DNA of 64,000 bases from CAVQOB01 sp963714325 (GTDB lineage: Bacteria; Pseudomonadota; Alphaproteobacteria; Rhizobiales; Hyphomicrobiaceae). The notes beneath the pieces are model-generated. The model was not told the origin of the DNA and made no database searches. It worked only from the letters and a program-made list of their open reading frames with translations. Both the position numbers and the translations under genes were made by a program. Of the stretch, positions 61,625 through 64,000 are shown one piece after another (the stretch's first letter is position 1; every line of letters starts with the position of its first letter). The stretch spans positions 248,001 through 312,000 of the forward strand of contig CAVQOB010000010.1 of assembly GCA_963714325.1 (NCBI GenBank). Direction: 5' to 3'.

Positions 61625-63478
61625 TCAGACCGTCCGATCCAGCGACTCGAGTTCATCAATCATGCCTTCCAGCACCTTCAGCCCCTTCGACCAGAAAGCC
61701 GGGTCGCGCGCATCAAGCCCAAACGGCGCCAACAGTTCCGAATGATGCTTGGAGCCGCCGGCCTTCAACATATCGAAGTACTTCTGCACGAAGCCCGGAT
61801 GCGCTTCCTGGTAGAGCCCATAAAGTGAATTCACGAGGCAATCCCCGAATGCATAGGCGTAGACATAGAAGGGCGAATGGATGAAGTGAGGGATGTACGC
61901 CCAGAAGTTCTCGTAACCGGCCTTCAGCTCGATCGCCGGGCCAAGGCTATCGGCTTGTACCTCCATCCAGATCGCTCCGAGCCGCTCGCTGGTCAGTTCC
62001 CCGCCAGCGCGCTCTTCATGCACACGACGTTCGAAGCTGTAAAATGCGATCTGCCGCACGACCGTGTTGATCATATCCTCGACCTTGCCGGCCATGAGCG
62101 CTTTGCGCTCGCGGGGATCTTGCGTTTCCGCCAGCAGCGCCTTGAACGTCAGCATTTCACCGAACACTGAAGCCGTCTCGGCAAGCGTCAGCGGCGTCGG
62201 CGCCAGCAGCGGCCCTTGTGGCGCGGCCAGCACCTGATGTACGCCGTGACCAAGCTCATGCGCCAACGTCATCACGTCGCGCGCCTTACCCTGGTAGTTC
62301 ATGAGTATGAAGGGGTGACACGACGGCGTTGTCGGGTGTGAGAAGGCGCCCGGCGACTTGCCTTCGCGCACCGGCGCATCGATCCAGTTTTTCTCGAAAA
62401 ACTCGCGCGCAATCGAAGCCATCTCCGGTGCGAAACCCGCATAGGCCGACAGCACCGTTCTCTCGGCATCGCGCCAGGTCATGACACGCTCCGGCTTCTC
62501 AGGCAGCGGCGCGTTGCGATCCCAATGCGCGAGCTTGTCCTTGCCAAGCCACTTCGCCTTCATCGCGTAATAGCGCTGCGACGTGCGCGGATGTGCTTTT
62601 CGCACGGCCGCGACAAGTGCATCGACCACCTCGCGCTCGACGCGATTGGCGAGATGCCGGCTATCCGCCACATCCTTGAACCCGCGCCAGCGATCGGAAA
62701 TTTCCTTATCCTTGGCGAGCGTATTGGTGATCAACGTGAAAAGGCGGATGTTGTCCTTGAACACTTTCGCCAATGCCTCGGCGGCGGCCTGCCGCTTCTG
62801 CGGACTGGCGCTCGTGAGCATGTTCAGCGTCGGCTCCAGCGCCAATGGGCCGGGTTCGCCATCTACCTCAAAACGCAGCGCCGTCATCGTCTCGTTGAAC
62901 AATCGGTTCCACGACGCCCGCGACGTCACCGACTTCTCATGGAACACTTGCTCAAGGCGCTCTTCCAGCTGATACGGTTTCTCCTTCCGAAGATCATCAA
63001 ACCAAGGCTGGTATCGGACGAGGTCTGGATGCTTCAGCGCTGCGGCTAACGTCGCGTCGTCGATCGTATTGATCTCCAGTTCGAAGAAAATCAAATCCGT
63101 CGTGACAGCGGTGATCCGTTCCTGGATATCGCCATAGAACTTTGCGCGCGTCGCATCGGCGGTATTGGCCGCATAGAGGAGCCCCGCATAGGACCCAAGC
63201 CTGCCGATCAGATCGGAGAGCGATTCATAGCGTTTGACCGCAACGGCCAAGGCCTCTGGATGGGCGGCGTGCGCTGCGAGCTTGCCCTGATAGGTGTCCT
63301 TGATCTCTTTGGCTTCCGTCGCCGCACGCGCAAGATCAGTCCCGACTTCCGGCGATGCGGGACCGGGATAAAGATCGATCAAGTTCCATTCGGGCATCGG
63401 CCCAAGATCGGCCTCCCGCGCTTCGCCGGCAGCAGCGTTGGTTGCCATCGCCGCAGCCTGGATCACGTGATCCTGCAT
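61625..63478 (-). CDS. pepF: Oligoendopeptidase F (M3 family)
   Basis: Cytoplasmic zinc oligopeptidase of 617 residues. The active site is LAHELGHGVHQVL around residue 413 with the third ligand Glu in TLAETASVFGEML. The ATG at 63478 has GGAG seven bases upstream; a TTG just before it is less likely. The C-terminal family block YIPHFIHSPFYVYAYAFG is intact. Probably transcribed with the gamma-glutamyltransferase gene. Confidence 0.94.
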   Translation of the reverse strand: MQDHVIQAAAMATNAAAGEAREADLGPMPEWNLIDLYPGPASPEVGTDLARAATEAKEIKDTYQGKLAAHAAHPEALAVAVKRYESLSDLIGRLGSYAGLLYAANTADATRAKFYGDIQERITAVTTDLIFFELEINTIDDATLAAALKHPDLVRYQPWFDDLRKEKPYQLEERLEQVFHEKSVTSRASWNRLFNETMTALRFEVDGEPGPLALEPTLNMLTSASPQKRQAAAEALAKVFKDNIRLFTLITNTLAKDKEISDRWRGFKDVADSRHLANRVEREVVDALVAAVRKAHPRTSQRYYAMKAKWLGKDKLAHWDRNAPLPEKPERVMTWRDAERTVLSAYAGFAPEMASIAREFFEKNWIDAPVREGKSPGAFSHPTTPSCHPFILMNYQGKARDVMTLAHELGHGVHQVLAAPQGPLLAPTPLTLAETASVFGEMLTFKALLAETQDPRERKALMAGKVEDMINTVVRQIAFYSFERRVHEERAGGELTSERLGAIWMEVQADSLGPAIELKAGYENFWAYIPHFIHSPFYVYAYAFGDCLVNSLYGLYQEAHPGFVQKYFDMLKAGGSKHHSELLAPFGLDARDPAFWSKGLKVLEGMIDELESLDRTV

Positions 63479-63855
63479 CAAACATCTCCATCCCTAATGT
63501 GCGCAGGATCGAAGCACCCGCAGCGCATACTGCCTCAATAAGGATTTTGGCGGCTGCGTCAAACACCCTGATCGGCGAGGCTGACAGGGGAAGCGGACTG
63601 GTTCACCGGCAACGCCTTGCTTTTGTCCCGAGACAGAACACTCGGCGGGCGGCGTTGGTGCGCATTTGCTAAAAAAGCGTCATGTCGGCGCGGACGGCAA
63701 CGAAGCGTTTACTCCTCTCGGGCACTCTAGGACGTGAAAGTTAGTTCATCGTCGTCGCGTGTTCAATTCCGGGGCAATCCTGGGCCTGATCGAAACCGGC
63801 AGTCATGCCGGCCGGCGATAGTCCGTTGCGTCAGTTGTGTAGAGTGTCGAGTATC
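63479..63855. other. Divergent gap between pepF and the response-regulator gene: no gene seen
   Basis: 377 bases without gene. TGGTGCGCATTTGCT (near 63656) resembles a sigma-54 promoter but its GG-GC spacing is one base short, so it is not claimed. Both flanking promoters should lie here. Confidence 0.45.
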
Positions 63856-64000
63856 ATGTCCAAGCGCGTTCTCATTGTCGATGACGATCCGGCCCAACGT
63901 CGTATTCTCGAAGAAATCATCAAGCGTCTCGGTTTCGAGACCAAAACCGCCCAAGGCGGCGAGCAGGCTTTGCAGCTGCTCGAAGGTCCCGACAAGGGCT
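63856..64000 (+). CDS. Response regulator, N-terminal receiver domain (gene runs off the right edge)
   Basis: The first 48 residues read MSKRVLIVDDDPAQRRILEE and so on, with the acidic triad DDD at residues 9-11. The phosphorylated aspartate is beyond the window. From memory, proteins with this opening in Hyphomicrobiales are often sigma-54-dependent (NtrC-like) regulators, but the output domain cannot be seen. Divergent from pepF. Confidence 0.8.
   Translation, partial: MSKRVLIVDDDPAQRRILEEIIKRLGFETKTAQGGEQALQLLEGPDKG

Noticed and set aside
63650..63670. Sigma-54 promoter for the response-regulator gene
   Set aside because: The GG and GC elements are nine rather than ten bases apart.
63740..63790. 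tRNA gene suggested by GTTCAATTCC (T-loop-like)
   Set aside because: The flanking bases do not form a T stem and no acceptor or anticodon arm can be drawn.

Overview
The window looks like chromosome of a high-GC alphaproteobacterium of the order Hyphomicrobiales (Rhizobiales). The grounds are gene order and protein style: trpF-trpB and trpA-accD-folC, rpsA-sppA-ihfB-lapA, htpX with a DUF1674 gene and a heparinase-like gene, a zinc-finger-less AccD, and a Bug/TctCAB transporter. A Xanthobacteraceae/Nitrobacteraceae-type host is an inference. No rRNA, tRNA, CRISPR array or intact insertion sequence was seen.

Layout. 1-5.1 kb (minus): 5' end of an unusual EF-Tu gene, then a livK-H-M-G-F ABC operon. 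5.3-16.4 kb: housekeeping and stress genes (SelO, a DMT exporter, a NYN-LOTUS RNA-binding protein, a cupin, GloB, a methyltransferase, CspA, a YkgJ-type protein, an R. etli-type asparaginase, MidA, Lgt). 16.6-22.3 kb: UbiK, YbjN, then a minus-strand operon of a SABATH-type methyltransferase, a large unrecognised protein whose tail is built from seven 57-bp REP-like repeats, and a DUF3726-like protein; then Ogt. 22.5-27.9 kb: a 1022-residue RTX/cadherin-like protein diverging from a frameshifted serralysin. 28-31.4 kb: trpA-accD-folC. 31.4-33.2 kb: a SorAB-like sulfite dehydrogenase pair, both genes frameshifted. 33.2-40.5 kb (minus): tctB-tctA-tctC, a sugar-acid dehydratase, a tannase-family esterase and an RraA-type aldolase, readable as one uptake-and-breakdown operon. 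40.7-43.9 kb: HutD and a NitT/TauT-type ABC importer. 44.1-52.1 kb (minus): trpB, trpF, TRIC-family protein, ornithine cyclodeaminase family protein, LapA, IHF-beta, SppA and ribosomal protein S1. 52.5-56.1 kb: two paralogous TadG-like von Willebrand proteins flanking an extensin-like protein. 56.4-64 kb: DUF1674, HtpX, heparinase II/III-like protein, gamma-glutamyltransferase, oligoendopeptidase F, and the start of a response regulator.

The main points of interest are: the 57-bp array that is open in all six frames and is carried in frame by the operon gene; the uncharacterised SABATH operon itself; the switch-I variant EF-Tu; the split and inverted trp cluster; three +1-type frameshifts between 26.5 and 32.2 kb (decay or sequencing error); two adjacent bulged palindromes with the same TAGTGT...ACACTA ends; and a hairpin that buries the livH ribosome binding site. 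All readings are by eye. Family names rest on motifs and remembered similarity, not on a search.
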